A stretch of DNA of 64,000 bases from Haliea sp963974125 (GCA_963974125.1 CAXBCH010000011.1:44485-108484), one strand, 5' to 3'. Positions 44,441 through 54,333 are shown, counted from the stretch's first letter. Made by a program: numbers and translations. Notes: generated from the letters alone by a model not told the origin.

Positions 44441-45454
44441 TCATTGCTGTTGTCGTTTTTCCAGTTCGGCAAGGCGCTTCTGAATGCTGTCCAGCTGGGC
44501 AAAGCGGACCGCACTGCGCTTCCAGTCCCGCGTTGAGGACATTGGCGTCCCGGAAGAATAAGATCCCGGTTCAGTAATGGACTTGGTCACCATGGTCATG
44601 CCGGTGATATGCACGTTGTCGCAGATTTCCACATGGCCGACCACTCCAACGCCGCCTGCCAGCGTGCAATTCGCGCCTATGATCGTGCTTCCCGCCAACC
44701 CCGTGCAACCTGCGATCGCGGTATTTTTTCCGATGTGGCAGTTGTGGGCGATCTGCACCAGATTGTCGATGATGGCGCCGTCCTCCACCACGGTATCCTC
44801 CAGTGCGCCGCGATCAATGGTGGTGCAGGCTCCCACCTCCACCCGGTTGCCGATGCAGACGCCACCGAGTTGATGGATTTTTTCCCAGCCGGCGGCCGAG
44901 GGAGCAAAGCCGAAGCCGTCTGCGCCCAGTACCGCATTGCTGTGGATGATACAGTGCTCACCCAGCTGCACTCCCCGGTACAACACCGCATTGGGATAGA
45001 GTCGACTGCCGGCACCAATGCGACAGCCGGCGCCAATATAGACATTGGCGCCAACCACGACATCCGCGCCCAGCACCACCCCCGCTTCGACAACCGCATT
45101 GGGCCCAACCGAGGCACTGCTGTCGATAGCACAATCCGGCGCAACCACTGCGCTGGGGTGCACACCCGCGAGCGCCCGCTCCTCACCGACAAACAGCGCG
45201 GTCGCACGGGCGAAGGTGAGATAGGGATTGTCAGACAGCAGACAGGCAACCGGGCACTGCTGCGCCTGCTCCGGGCGCAGGATCACTGCGGCCGCGCGCG
45301 TCTGCTGCAACTGGGCCAGGTATTTGCTGTTGGCCAGGAAGGAAAGCTGTTGTGGACCCGCAAGGGCCAGGGTCGAGAGACCGGTAACCCGCAGCTGCGG
45401 ATCACCGGCCAGTCGCACCCCCAGGGTTTCCGCCAGCTCTCCCAGGGAGTACAC
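44441..45454 (-). CDS. lpxD: UDP-3-O-(3-hydroxyacyl)glucosamine N-acyltransferase
   Basis: A 337-residue LpxD. The N-terminal uridine-binding domain (YSLGELAETLGVRLAGDPQL) is followed by a long hexapeptide-repeat beta-helix (SASVGPNAVVEAGVVLGADV onward). The catalytic-histidine region is NLVQIAHNCHIGKNTAIAGC, and a C-terminal helix ends the chain. It adds the second acyl chain in lipid A synthesis. The start codon is GTG, 8 bp after the skp stop. Length matches the family (about 340). Confidence 0.97.
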   Translation of the reverse strand: MYSLGELAETLGVRLAGDPQLRVTGLSTLALAGPQQLSFLANSKYLAQLQQTRAAAVILRPEQAQQCPVACLLSDNPYLTFARATALFVGEERALAGVHPSAVVAPDCAIDSSASVGPNAVVEAGVVLGADVVVGANVYIGAGCRIGAGSRLYPNAVLYRGVQLGEHCIIHSNAVLGADGFGFAPSAAGWEKIHQLGGVCIGNRVEVGACTTIDRGALEDTVVEDGAIIDNLVQIAHNCHIGKNTAIAGCTGLAGSTIIGANCTLAGGVGVVGHVEICDNVHITGMTMVTKSITEPGSYSSGTPMSSTRDWKRSAVRFAQLDSIQKRLAELEKRQQQ

Positions 45455-45462
45455 GCCAGCGC

Positions 45463-45981
45463 TTACTCGGCGAAGGCCTGGTTCAGCTTGTCGGTCACCT
45501 TGGCGGTAATGCTGTAACCCGCATCCGCGTGAATCACGGAGCCGCGCTGCAGCAACAGGCCAATGCCCTCGGTAGTGATCAGTTCCTGCAGCACTTCCTG
45601 AACTTTGGCCGACATTTCCTGCAACAACAGCTGGCCCACTTCCTGCTCCGCCTGCTGCAGCTTGCCGGCCACATGCTCAAGATCGGCCTGCTTGCTGGCC
45701 AGACGACGCCGGGCCGCCAACTGCTGGTCCTGGCTCATTACCGCGGCGTCCTTCTGGAAATCCTGAACCATCTTGTCCAGCTCATCCTTCAGGCGATCGA
45801 ACTCGGACTTGTCGGACTTGTAGGCATCGCTGTTGCGCTCGGCACCGAGGCGCTTCTGCGCGTGATCTGTCTGCAGGATAGCCTGCTCCAGGTTGACCAC
45901 GGCGATCTTGCCCTGGGCCCAACCGATGGACGGCAGTAGCAGGGCGGCAGTTATCAGGACAGCTTTAAACACGTTAGACAC
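45463..45981 (-). CDS. skp: Periplasmic chaperone Skp/OmpH
   Basis: A 172-residue periplasmic chaperone for outer-membrane proteins. A signal peptide (FKAVLITAALLLPSIGWAQG) is cleaved near residue 22. GKIAVVNLEQAILQTDHAQK is the beta core, and residues about 55-130 are a long charged coiled-coil (SEFDRLKDELDKMVQDFQKD; RRLASKQADLEHVAGKLQQA) forming the tentacle. It lies between bamA and lpxD as in E. coli, consistent with joint control of outer-membrane assembly. Length is usual (160-170). Confidence 0.94.
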   Translation of the reverse strand: MSNVFKAVLITAALLLPSIGWAQGKIAVVNLEQAILQTDHAQKRLGAERNSDAYKSDKSEFDRLKDELDKMVQDFQKDAAVMSQDQQLAARRRLASKQADLEHVAGKLQQAEQEVGQLLLQEMSAKVQEVLQELITTEGIGLLLQRGSVIHADAGYSITAKVTDKLNQAFAE

Positions 45982-46010
45982 AAGTATTCTCCAGTAGTGG
46001 AAAGAAAAAA

Positions 46011-48623
46011 TCAGAAGCCCCGGCCCAGTGAGAACTGGAATATTTCCCGCTCATCCTGGTCGGACTCGTTCAGTGGCTTGGCAAGACTGAAGCTCATGGG
46101 GCCGAACCCGGTAATCCAGGTAACACCGACACCCACCGAGTAGCGCAACTCATCGGCATCAACGTCGAAACAGTTGAGCTGGTTGCGGGCACACTTGGTG
46201 TTGAACACGTTACCGGCGTCGATAAAGAACGCCGAGCGCAGCTTGCTGCGATCCTTGAGGAAGGGCAGCGGAAACAGGAGTTCCACGCTGCCCTCGATCA
46301 AGGCGTTGCCACCAAAGGGATCGGGCTCGGTATTCAGGGTATTGAACGACAGCTTGCCGGTCTCCGGATCGAGGACGTAGCCGAACAGACGGCCGTCCTC
46401 ACCACCCACCTGCGTCGGCCGACCGTCCTCGTCAATTGCGGTCGCCGGCTGGCTGATATCGTACAGGCTTGCGGGGGTCCCGCGCGGCCCCAGGGTATTG
46501 CTCTCGAACCCGCGTACGGAGCCGAAACCGCCAGAGAAGAAGTGCTCAAAGAACGGCAGGTTGGTGGTACCGCCGTAGCCGTCGCCATAGCCCAGTTCGC
46601 CCCGCACGCGCACAATCCACTCGTTGGTTATGGGGAAGAAACGCTCGCCCCGGTAGACCAGCTTGTAGAATTCGGCATCAGACCCCGGAACAGCCAATTC
46701 AAACACCAGGGACTGGGAGGTGCCGCGGGTCGCGAGAATACCGCGGTTCAGAGTGGACTGGCTCCAGCTGAGGGAGGTGGTCCAGTTCAGGAACTGGTCA
46801 CCATTGCGATCCAGGAAACCCTGGTCCGGCGGAATGGTCAGGGCATCCTGCGGCAAATCGGCAATCGGCAGGAAGGTTTCAGGCCCCGAATAGGTACCAT
46901 CCGGCAGCCGCGTGCTTTCGTAGAAGCCGTCGACACCATCCACCAGGCGCGGACTCGCCTTGATTTCCTGTACCGCAAAGCGACCGGCGGTGATATCCGT
47001 GTTGGCCACGCCGAAGCTGAAGCCCAGACGCTGGGTTTCCTTGATCGGATAGCCAAAGTTCAAAGAAGCGCCGAGGGTGTCCGTGGTATAGCGCGCCACG
47101 TTGATTTCCGAGAGATCAGTGGAACGGTAGAACACGCTGAAGCCGCGGCTAACACCGTCTTCGGTGAAATACGGATTGGTATAGCTGAAATTGTACAGAT
47201 CCTGAAACCGGGAGGAGTTAAGGCCAATCCCGATCCGGCGACCGGTGCCGAGAAAGTTGTCCTGTTGCAGGTTGAGACCGAAAATCAGGCCCGCATCCTG
47301 GGCATAACCAAAGCTGGCGCCAATACTGCCCGAGGATTGCTCCTCGACGGTGAAGTCGACATCGATAAGGTCGTCGTGCCCCGCCACCTCCGGTGTGTCG
47401 ACGGTTGCCTTGCTGAAGTAGCCCAGACGCTCCAGCCGGATCCGTGACTGCTCGATGGCCGCTGCGGAAGCCGGGGCACTCTCCATCTGCCGCATCTCGC
47501 GCCGCAGTACTTCATCGGCCGTCTTCTGGTTACCCTGGAAGCTGATACGGCGGACATAGGTGCGCTTGCCCGGGTCCACAAAAAACTTCAGGGCGACGGT
47601 GTTATCGTCTTCATTGACTTCAGGAATACCGGTGACCTTGGCGAAATTGTAGCCTTCATTGCCCAAACGGCGGGTCATGAATTCCTCGGTAGAGGTGACC
47701 AGCTGCTGGGAAAAGGTCTGGCCTTCGGAGACAAGGACGTACCGACTGAGATCCGACTCCGGCAATACCAGGTCCCCGGACAGGTCGACATCACTGACGG
47801 TGAACTTTTCCCCTTCGGTGACGTTGGCGGTGATGTAGACCGCCTTCTTGTCGGGTGATACCGACACCTGGGTGGAATCGATGGAGAATTGCAGGTAGCC
47901 TCGATCCAGGTACCAGGAACTCAGGGCTTCCAGATCGCCGGTAAGCTTTTCCCGGGAATATTTGTCGTCATTGGTAAAGAAAGAAAACCAGCCGGTGGTC
48001 TTCAGTTCAAACAGGTCGGTCAGCTCTTCGTCGTCGAATATCTCGTTGCCGACGATGTTCATGTGCTTGATTGCGGCAACAGTGCCCTCATCGACATCGA
48101 TATTGACAGAGACGCGGTTCCGCGGCTCGGGCAGGACTTCGGTCTCGATACTGGCATCGTAGCGGCCCTGCTGCACATACTGCCGCTGCAGCTCAAGCTG
48201 CATGCCTTCCAGGGTGGAGCGCTGGAAAACCTGCCCGACTGCCAGGCCGGCACCGCGCAAGCCGTCCAACAACGCCTCGGTCTCGATCGCCTTGTTGCCC
48301 TCGATATTGATCTCGCTGATGCTCGGCCGCTCGACCACAATCACCACCAGCACATTGCCATCACGGCCGATGCGGATGTCGTCGAAATTGCCGGTAGCAA
48401 ACAGGCTGCGGGCAGCAGCGCGGATGGCTTCCGCATTCACCAGATCACCGACCGCGAGGGGCATGGCGGCAAACACCGAGCCCGCCGATATTCGCTGCAG
48501 GCCCTCGACCCGGATATCGGCCACGATAAAGGAGGCATCCTGGGACTGAACCAGGGGCGAGAGAACCAGCAAGATCGTTGCCAGTATCAGTTGCATGCGT
48601 TTCTTCAAAATATGTCCAACCAC
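46011..48623 (-). CDS. bamA: Outer-membrane protein assembly factor BamA
   Basis: An 870-residue Omp85 protein, the central component of the BAM complex. The n-region HILKKRM and core QLILATILLVLSPLV form a signal peptide; the GTG start at 48623 is kept because it supplies the positive n-region that an ATG nine codons later would lack. Five POTRA domains span roughly 25-430 (SFIVADIRVEGLQRISAGSV is the first), then a 16-strand barrel with GSVRGFESNTLGPRG as the L6 VRGF/Y-type motif, ending in phenylalanine. Length is slightly above E. coli BamA (810), mostly in barrel loops. It is downstream of rseP and upstream of skp. Confidence 0.97.
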   Translation of the reverse strand: MVGHILKKRMQLILATILLVLSPLVQSQDASFIVADIRVEGLQRISAGSVFAAMPLAVGDLVNAEAIRAAARSLFATGNFDDIRIGRDGNVLVVIVVERPSISEINIEGNKAIETEALLDGLRGAGLAVGQVFQRSTLEGMQLELQRQYVQQGRYDASIETEVLPEPRNRVSVNIDVDEGTVAAIKHMNIVGNEIFDDEELTDLFELKTTGWFSFFTNDDKYSREKLTGDLEALSSWYLDRGYLQFSIDSTQVSVSPDKKAVYITANVTEGEKFTVSDVDLSGDLVLPESDLSRYVLVSEGQTFSQQLVTSTEEFMTRRLGNEGYNFAKVTGIPEVNEDDNTVALKFFVDPGKRTYVRRISFQGNQKTADEVLRREMRQMESAPASAAAIEQSRIRLERLGYFSKATVDTPEVAGHDDLIDVDFTVEEQSSGSIGASFGYAQDAGLIFGLNLQQDNFLGTGRRIGIGLNSSRFQDLYNFSYTNPYFTEDGVSRGFSVFYRSTDLSEINVARYTTDTLGASLNFGYPIKETQRLGFSFGVANTDITAGRFAVQEIKASPRLVDGVDGFYESTRLPDGTYSGPETFLPIADLPQDALTIPPDQGFLDRNGDQFLNWTTSLSWSQSTLNRGILATRGTSQSLVFELAVPGSDAEFYKLVYRGERFFPITNEWIVRVRGELGYGDGYGGTTNLPFFEHFFSGGFGSVRGFESNTLGPRGTPASLYDISQPATAIDEDGRPTQVGGEDGRLFGYVLDPETGKLSFNTLNTEPDPFGGNALIEGSVELLFPLPFLKDRSKLRSAFFIDAGNVFNTKCARNQLNCFDVDADELRYSVGVGVTWITGFGPMSFSLAKPLNESDQDEREIFQFSLGRGF

Positions 48624-48680
48624 CGGATAAGGCCCGACCCCAAGGTCATGATTATGTAAGTACCGGCTGAATCTACCGGG

Positions 48681-50036
48681 CTACAGACGCGCAAAGTCGT
48701 TAAACAGCGCCAACGCCATGATCCCGAGGATCATGAACAGCCCCAGCTGATACCCCAATGCTTGTATTTTCTCGGGTACTGGCCGCCCTGCCAGCAACTC
48801 CATCGTGTAGTACAGAAGATGGCCGCCATCCAGCACCGGTATGGGCAGCAGGTTCAGCACCGCAAGACTGACGCTCAACAGGGCAAGGAAGCCAATCCAG
48901 GACTCCAGGCCCGACTTGGCGGAAGCGGACGCCACTTTAGCAATGGTAATGGGGCCACTCAAGTTTTTTGGTGAGATCAGGCCCTGCAACATCTTCTTGA
49001 TTGAACTGAGCGTGAAGCTGGTGAGCTCACCGGTGCGGGTCACAGCGGCCCCCAGGGACTGCAGCGGCCCGCGCTGGAACTGGCGGACCATTTCCGGTGG
49101 CATGGCCGGCATGGCCACCGCAACGCCAACACGGCCCACCATCGCGCCGCTGGCATCCGCCTCGCCATCGGGCACGATGGTCGTGGTCTGCAGCTGGCCG
49201 TCCCGGCTCAGCTCCAGCTCGATCCGCTGCCCCGGGCGTTCGCGTACATAGTCCACCCAGTCCATCCACAGGGACATGGGAATGCCATCGGCGCGCAGCA
49301 CCCGGTCGCCGGCCTGCAGGCCGGCGCGCGCCGCGGGGCTGTCAGCGACCACTTCGTCCACCACCGGCGGTACCTCCGGGGAGTACATGCTGATCCCCAG
49401 GCCACCGAACAGGTCCGGTTCTTCCTGCTCCGACAACCAGCGCTGCAGCGCCGCCTCGGACTGGTACAGCGTGTCCGACCCGGACTCCCTGACGGTGAAC
49501 CGAATGCTGCCGGTATCCCCGATCCGGTCCAGCAGGCGGAAGCTCAGGGCCTGCCAGGTCGGGGTTTCCTCACCGTCGACAGCAACGATTTCCTGACCGA
49601 CCTTGAGGCCCGCCGCGTCCGCCACCGAGCCGGATTGCACCGACCCGATCACCGGCGCATAGCCCGACTCGCCGCCCATGAACAAAATCCAGTAGGCGAC
49701 AATCGCCAGGGCAAAGTTGGCCAGGGGGCCCGCGGCCACAACGGCAATGCGCTGCAGGACGGGCTTGCGGTTGAAGGCGTGCTCCAGATCCGCCGCAGCC
49801 ACATCGCCCTCCCGTTCATCGAGCATCTTGACGTAGCCGCCCAGCGGTATCATCGCTATGCAGTACTCGGTGCCGTGCCTGTCGTGCCAGGTATACAGCG
49901 ACTTGCCGAAACCAATCGAAAAGCGCAGAACCTTGACGCCACAGCGACGCGCCACCCAGAAATGGCCGTATTCATGCACCGCCACCAGCACGCCGAGGGT
50001 GATGAGGGTGATGCCGATGGTAAAGGCCAGATCCAT
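48681..50036 (-). CDS. rseP: Site-2 protease RseP
   Basis: A 451-residue inner-membrane zinc metalloprotease that cleaves anti-sigma factor RseA in the envelope-stress pathway. The HEYGH zinc motif is in the first membrane segment (residues about 20-26), two PDZ domains lie between about 110 and 320, and LNLLPIPVLDGGHLLYYTME is the conserved NxxPxPxLDGG motif. Later membrane segments end the chain. Its ATG overlaps the dxr stop by one base (TAATG). Length is standard (450). Confidence 0.97.
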   Translation of the reverse strand: MDLAFTIGITLITLGVLVAVHEYGHFWVARRCGVKVLRFSIGFGKSLYTWHDRHGTEYCIAMIPLGGYVKMLDEREGDVAAADLEHAFNRKPVLQRIAVVAAGPLANFALAIVAYWILFMGGESGYAPVIGSVQSGSVADAAGLKVGQEIVAVDGEETPTWQALSFRLLDRIGDTGSIRFTVRESGSDTLYQSEAALQRWLSEQEEPDLFGGLGISMYSPEVPPVVDEVVADSPAARAGLQAGDRVLRADGIPMSLWMDWVDYVRERPGQRIELELSRDGQLQTTTIVPDGEADASGAMVGRVGVAVAMPAMPPEMVRQFQRGPLQSLGAAVTRTGELTSFTLSSIKKMLQGLISPKNLSGPITIAKVASASAKSGLESWIGFLALLSVSLAVLNLLPIPVLDGGHLLYYTMELLAGRPVPEKIQALGYQLGLFMILGIMALALFNDFARL

Positions 50037-51247
50037 TAACGCTCCAAACTTTCAAGGCTGCCGGCCCGCAACCGGGCCACCTGCGCGGCCGCCACCTGGC
50101 GGGCTTCACTGTCCGCAGCTTCGACCACAGCCAGAGAGGTCGGTTCAACAACAGCGACCTGTTCCAGGGTCGTCTCGATGACCCGCGGGATGTCGGCAAA
50201 ACCGATACCACCACAGAGAAAGGCTTCCACGGCGACCTCATTGGCGGCATTGCAGGCGGCCATTGCGGTACCGCCGGCGGCAATGGCCTCGCGGGCCAGG
50301 CGCAGACAGGGGAAGCGGCCCTCGTCGGGCGCCTCGAAGTGCAGTTTCGACAACGCCACCAGATCCAGCGGAGCCACGCCCGACTCCATGCGCAGCGGCC
50401 AGCCGAGGCCGTAGGCTATCGGAGTGCGCATATCCGGGTTGCCCAGCTGGGCCAGAACCGAGCCGTCCGTATATTGCACCATCGAGTGAACGATGCTCTC
50501 CGGGTGCACCACGATATCAACCTGCTCCGGCGCCAGATCGAACAGCCAGCAGGCCTCGATAAGCTCCAGCCCCTTGTTCATCAAGGTAGCGGAATCCACG
50601 GAGATCTTTCTGCCCATGGACCAGTTGGGGTGTGCGCAGGCCTGGTCCGGGGTTGCTGCGGCAATCGCCGACGCAGTCCACTGCCGGAAAGGTCCTCCAG
50701 AGGCGGTCAGCAGGACCTTGCTGACACCCGCCAGTCCGGACCTGCCCTCTGCATCCACCGGCAGACACTGGAAAATGGCATTGTGTTCACTGTCTATGGG
50801 CAGCAGCAGTGCGCCCGCGTCCCGCACCGCCGCCATCAACAGGTGTCCGGCCATGACCAGCGACTCCTTGTTCGCCAGCAGGATCCGCTTGCCCGCCCGC
50901 GCCGCCGCCAGGGTCGAGGGCAGCCCGGCAGCGCCAACCACGGCCGCCATCACGGCGTCCACGGCCCCGTGGGTGGCGACCTGCTGCAGGCCCTCCGCAC
51001 CCGCCAGCACCCGGGTGTCGCAGTTTCCGGCCAGCAGGACCTCCAGTTCGGCGGCCGCATCGGCGTCCATCATCACCGCGTAGCGAGGCTGAAAGCGCAG
51101 GCATTGTGCCGCCATGGCAGCCACCGAACGATTCGCCGCCAGCGCCCAGGCACGCAGCTGTTGCGGATGGCGCGCTATTACATCCAGGGTGCTGGCCCCG
51201 ATGGAGCCGGTGCTGCCCAGCACCGCCACGTTCTGCACAGCCGCCAT
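50036..51247 (-). CDS. dxr: 1-deoxy-D-xylulose 5-phosphate reductoisomerase
   Basis: A 403-residue enzyme that makes MEP, the committed step of the non-mevalonate isoprenoid pathway, using NADPH and a divalent metal. AVLGSTGSIGASTLDVIARH is the NADPH loop, IDSEHNAIFQCLP holds metal ligands, LTASGGPFRQW is a substrate-binding loop and HPNWSMGRKISVDSATLMNK is highly conserved. The ATG at 51247 is preferred over the GTG three codons earlier because it lies just after the cdsA stop (TAGCGATG) with GGGGTGG upstream. Length fits (about 398). Confidence 0.97.
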   Translation of the reverse strand: MAAVQNVAVLGSTGSIGASTLDVIARHPQQLRAWALAANRSVAAMAAQCLRFQPRYAVMMDADAAAELEVLLAGNCDTRVLAGAEGLQQVATHGAVDAVMAAVVGAAGLPSTLAAARAGKRILLANKESLVMAGHLLMAAVRDAGALLLPIDSEHNAIFQCLPVDAEGRSGLAGVSKVLLTASGGPFRQWTASAIAAATPDQACAHPNWSMGRKISVDSATLMNKGLELIEACWLFDLAPEQVDIVVHPESIVHSMVQYTDGSVLAQLGNPDMRTPIAYGLGWPLRMESGVAPLDLVALSKLHFEAPDEGRFPCLRLAREAIAAGGTAMAACNAANEVAVEAFLCGGIGFADIPRVIETTLEQVAVVEPTSLAVVEAADSEARQVAAAQVARLRAGSLESLER

Positions 51248-51249
51248 CG

Positions 51250-52086
51250 CTACCACCCCGCCAGCAACAGGCCGAGGGCAAACACGGGTGCCGCGCTGCA
51301 GAGGCTGTCAAGGCGGTCCAGCAAGCCGCCGTGCCCGGGCAGCAGGGAGCCGCTGTCCTTGACCCCGCTTTCGCGCTTGACCATGCTGACGGTGAGGTCA
51401 CCGAGCACCGATGCCAGCGCCGTCATCAGCACGACCGCCACCACCGCAGCGAGGCTGACATGGGCCATCCGGGCAGGGATAACCCACCACAGCACCAGTG
51501 CCAGGGCGATGGCGCAGGCCATCCCCCCCCAAAAGCCCTCCCAGGTCTTGGCCGGACTGACCCGCTCCGCCAGTTTGTGACGGCCAAAGCGGGTACCGGC
51601 GAAGTAGGCGCCGATATCGGTGGCTGCAACCACCAGGACCAGGGCAACCATCAACAGGCCACCGCGGGGAAGGTTCAGCAGGTAAACCGCCGCCAGCCAG
51701 GCGCTGGACAGGATCAGCAGGCCCATCAGGCTGCGCATGATCCGGCTGTGCCAGAGTGCGGCGCTCGCCGGATAGCTCTTGACCCACAACAGGGAAAACG
51801 ACCACCACAGGCAGGCGACCCCCAGCAGTGGCTGTATCTGTTCGCGCCGGGGCTCGCTGCCGAGCTCCACATAGACAAACAGGAACAGCAGTATTCCAGC
51901 AAGGGTCGCGGCGAACAGCAGGCGCGCAGCGGTGGCCTGCCACCCGGCCAGTCGGGCCCACTCCCAGGCTCCGAGAACCACCACCAGCGCAAAGGCCACA
52001 GCCAGGGCAATCAATGGCAGCAACAGCACCGCCGCGAGGAACAGACCCGCCATGCCGATAGCGGTAATCACCCGCTGCCTAAGCAT
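51250..52086 (-). CDS. cdsA: Phosphatidate cytidylyltransferase
   Basis: A 278-residue polytopic membrane enzyme that makes CDP-diacylglycerol from phosphatidic acid and CTP. About eight hydrophobic segments are visible, starting RVITAIGMAGLFLAAVLLLP. The signature region SPAKTWEGFWGGMACAIALA and the C-terminal DSGSLLPGHGGLLDRLDSL identify the family. The start at 52086 overlaps the uppS stop by 8 bp; the upstream frame overlaps uppS and is rejected. Length is typical (about 270-285). Confidence 0.96.
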   Translation of the reverse strand: MLRQRVITAIGMAGLFLAAVLLLPLIALAVAFALVVVLGAWEWARLAGWQATAARLLFAATLAGILLFLFVYVELGSEPRREQIQPLLGVACLWWSFSLLWVKSYPASAALWHSRIMRSLMGLLILSSAWLAAVYLLNLPRGGLLMVALVLVVAATDIGAYFAGTRFGRHKLAERVSPAKTWEGFWGGMACAIALALVLWWVIPARMAHVSLAAVVAVVLMTALASVLGDLTVSMVKRESGVKDSGSLLPGHGGLLDRLDSLCSAAPVFALGLLLAGW

Positions 52087-52852
52087 CGCCGCCCACCCCC
52101 GACAGCAGGCCATCGGGCTCTCGCAAGCCGAAACGGCGCTCACGCCGGGAGTAATCCGCCAGCGCCCGGGCAAACTCGAGTTCGCCAAAATCGGGCCACA
52201 GGGTATTGGTGAAATAGAGCTCACTGTAGGCAAAGTGCCAGAGCATGAAATTGCTGATGCGGGCATCGCCCCCGGTACGAATACACAGGTCCGGCGGCGG
52301 CAGGTCACTGATCGATACCTCCCGGTCGACCGAGGCTTCGGTGATATCCTCCGGCTGCAGGGTCCCCGCCTGCACCTGCTCCGCAAGCCTGCGCGCCGCC
52401 TGGGCAATATCCCAGCGACCGCCATAGTCGACCGCAATCACCACTGTCGCCACGCGATTCTCGCAGGTCAGATATTCGGCATTGGTCATCAGCCGCTGCA
52501 GACGCTCGCTGAAGCGACCGCGCTCGCCAATGAAACGCAGACGGACGCCGTCCTTGTGCAACTCCCGCACTTCGCTGCGCAAATAGCGCGACAGCAGTGC
52601 CAGCAGTGCCCTGACTTCGGGTTGAGGGCGGCCCCAGTTTTCGCTACTGAATGCAAACAGGGTGAGCACTTCGACCTTGTGCTGGCGACAGGAACGCAGG
52701 ATGCTGCGCACAGTCTCGACACCGGCACGGTGACCGGCGTGCCCGGGCAGGCCCTGGCGTCGGGCCCAGCGGTTGTTGCCGTCCATGATGACGGCAACAT
52801 GGCGCGGCACCGCAGCAGGGCTGGTAACGATTGGCGTTTCGCGACTGGGCAT
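52079..52852 (-). CDS. uppS: Undecaprenyl diphosphate synthase (cis-prenyltransferase)
   Basis: A 257-residue cis-prenyltransferase that makes the C55 carrier lipid for peptidoglycan and O-antigen. HVAVIMDGNNRWARRQGLPG with the catalytic aspartate, GHRAGVETVRSILRSC, ALFAFSSENWGRP and the late DLCIRTGGDARISNFMLWH with ELYFTNTLWPDFGE are all present. Length matches (about 250). It lies between frr and cdsA, the normal order, 13 bp from frr. Confidence 0.97.
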   Translation of the reverse strand: MPSRETPIVTSPAAVPRHVAVIMDGNNRWARRQGLPGHAGHRAGVETVRSILRSCRQHKVEVLTLFAFSSENWGRPQPEVRALLALLSRYLRSEVRELHKDGVRLRFIGERGRFSERLQRLMTNAEYLTCENRVATVVIAVDYGGRWDIAQAARRLAEQVQAGTLQPEDITEASVDREVSISDLPPPDLCIRTGGDARISNFMLWHFAYSELYFTNTLWPDFGELEFARALADYSRRERRFGLREPDGLLSGVGGDA

Positions 52853-52865
52853 ACCCTGAACGGGA

Positions 52866-53423
52866 CTAAATTTCCATGAGGTCGGCTTCTTTGTCCGCCA
52901 ACATTTTTTCGATGCGTTCCACGTAGACGTCGGTCAGTTTTTGCACGTTGTCCTGGCCGCGACGCTCGTCATCCTCGCTGATATCCTTTTCCTTCACCAG
53001 TTCCTTGAGCATGTTCATGGCGTCCCGGCGGGCATTGCGGACCGACACCCGGGCAGCCTCGGCTTCGCTGCGGGCCTGACGGATAAAGCCCTTGCGGGTC
53101 TCTTCGGTCAGCGAGGGCATCGGGATACGGATCACCTCGCCGGAGGTGGCCGGATTCAGGCCGAGATCAGACTTCATGATGGCCCGCTCAATCTGGGGAA
53201 TCATGGAGCGATCCCAGGGCGTCAGCGCCAGGGTGCGGCCGTCTTCCACGTTGATGTTGGCCATCTGGTTGAGCGGCGTCTCGGCACCGTAGTATTCGAT
53301 CTTGACCGAGTCGAGAATACTGGGATGAGCGCGACCGGTGCGAATCTTGTTGAAATTGTGCACCAGAGCTTCGACGCTCTTCTCCATCCTGTCCCTGGCT
53401 TCGTTCTTGATGTCTTCAATCAC
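52866..53423 (-). CDS. frr: Ribosome recycling factor
   Basis: A 185-residue RRF that splits the post-termination ribosome together with EF-G. MEKSVEALVHNFNKIRTGRA, EYYGAETPLNQMANINVEDG, RTLALTPWDRSMIPQIERAI and MPSLTEETRKGFIRQARSEA are canonical. The start is GTG with GAGGAG 8 bp upstream, as the first residues ...IEDIKNEARD align with the family. Length is the universal 185. It follows pyrH by 29 bp. Confidence 0.98.
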   Translation of the reverse strand: MIEDIKNEARDRMEKSVEALVHNFNKIRTGRAHPSILDSVKIEYYGAETPLNQMANINVEDGRTLALTPWDRSMIPQIERAIMKSDLGLNPATSGEVIRIPMPSLTEETRKGFIRQARSEAEAARVSVRNARRDAMNMLKELVKEKDISEDDERRGQDNVQKLTDVYVERIEKMLADKEADLMEI

Positions 53424-53452
53424 TTTTTCTCTCCTCGCAATACCGGTCCGCG

Positions 53453-54178
53453 CTATTGGATCAAGGTCCCTTCCTGTCCGCCGCGCACAATACTGAGCAG
53501 CGCCCCACGATCCTCCATCTTGAACACGCGCACCGGCATCTTGTGGTCGCGGCAGAGACAGATGGCCGTGAGATCCATGACCTCCAGTTTCTTGTCCAGC
53601 ACCTCGTCATAACTGAGGCGCTCATACTTGACCGCATCAGCCACTTTCATCGGGTCGGCCGAATAGACACCATCGACCTTGGTCGCCTTCAATACCAGTT
53701 CCGCGTCTATCTCGATACCCCGCAGGCAGGCCGAGGAATCGGTGGTGAAGAACGGGTTGCCGGTGCCGGCACAGAAAATCACCACATCGCCGTTGCTGAT
53801 GGCGCGGATGGCCTTGCGCCGGTCATAGTGGTCGACAACCCCGCTCATGGGGATGGAGGACATGACCTGGGTGGCGATGTTCGAGCGCTCCAGGGCATCG
53901 CGCAGGGCCAGCGCATTCATCACCGTGGCCAGCATGCCCATGTGGTCACCGGTAACCCGGTCCAGCCCCGCCGCTTGCAGGGCAGCCCCGCGGAACAGAT
54001 TGCCGCCGCCGACCACCAGCCCCACCTGCACGCCTATCCCCACCAGCTGGCCGATTTCCAGCGCCAGCTGGTCGAGTATTTTCGGGTCGATACCAAAGCT
54101 TTCGCTGCCGGTAAGGGCTTCACCGCTGAGTTTCAGCAGAATCCGCTTGTATTTCTTGTCACCCGCAGTCTGTGGCAT
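53453..54178 (-). CDS. pyrH: Uridylate kinase
   Basis: A 241-residue bacterial UMP kinase that makes UDP. KRILLKLSGEALTGSESFGI, VGLVVGGGNLFRGAALQAAG, DHMGMLATVMNALALRDALE and GTGNPFFTTDSSACLRGIEI are family blocks. The start at 54178 has GGGAG 9 bp upstream and matches the expected length; 13 upstream codons are unsupported. It begins downstream of the intrinsic terminator that follows tsf, so it has its own promoter or depends on read-through. Confidence 0.97.
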   Translation of the reverse strand: MPQTAGDKKYKRILLKLSGEALTGSESFGIDPKILDQLALEIGQLVGIGVQVGLVVGGGNLFRGAALQAAGLDRVTGDHMGMLATVMNALALRDALERSNIATQVMSSIPMSGVVDHYDRRKAIRAISNGDVVIFCAGTGNPFFTTDSSACLRGIEIDAELVLKATKVDGVYSADPMKVADAVKYERLSYDEVLDKKLEVMDLTAICLCRDHKMPVRVFKMEDRGALLSIVRGGQEGTLIQ

Positions 54179-54288
54179 GTCTGATTTCTCCCGAAGTCCA
54201 GCTATATTACAGGACAAAGAGCCAGCTCCCTAGTGCCCCGGTCCAGAATCTGTCGCGGCTGCGGCCGCCTGCTGCCTGCCGCAGACAC

Positions 54289-54311
54289 AAAAAACGGGGC
54301 CTGGGCCCCGT
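54289..54311 (-). terminator. Intrinsic terminator between tsf and pyrH
   Basis: On the minus strand, ACGGGGC-CCAG-GCCCCGT is followed by TTTTTT. The 7-bp GC stem and six-T run are a standard terminator, 22 bp after the tsf stop. It separates the rpsB-tsf transcript from the pyrH-to-dnaE block, as in E. coli. Confidence 0.92.
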
Positions 54312-54333
54312 CTCTGCTTGTCCTGCTGCCCCC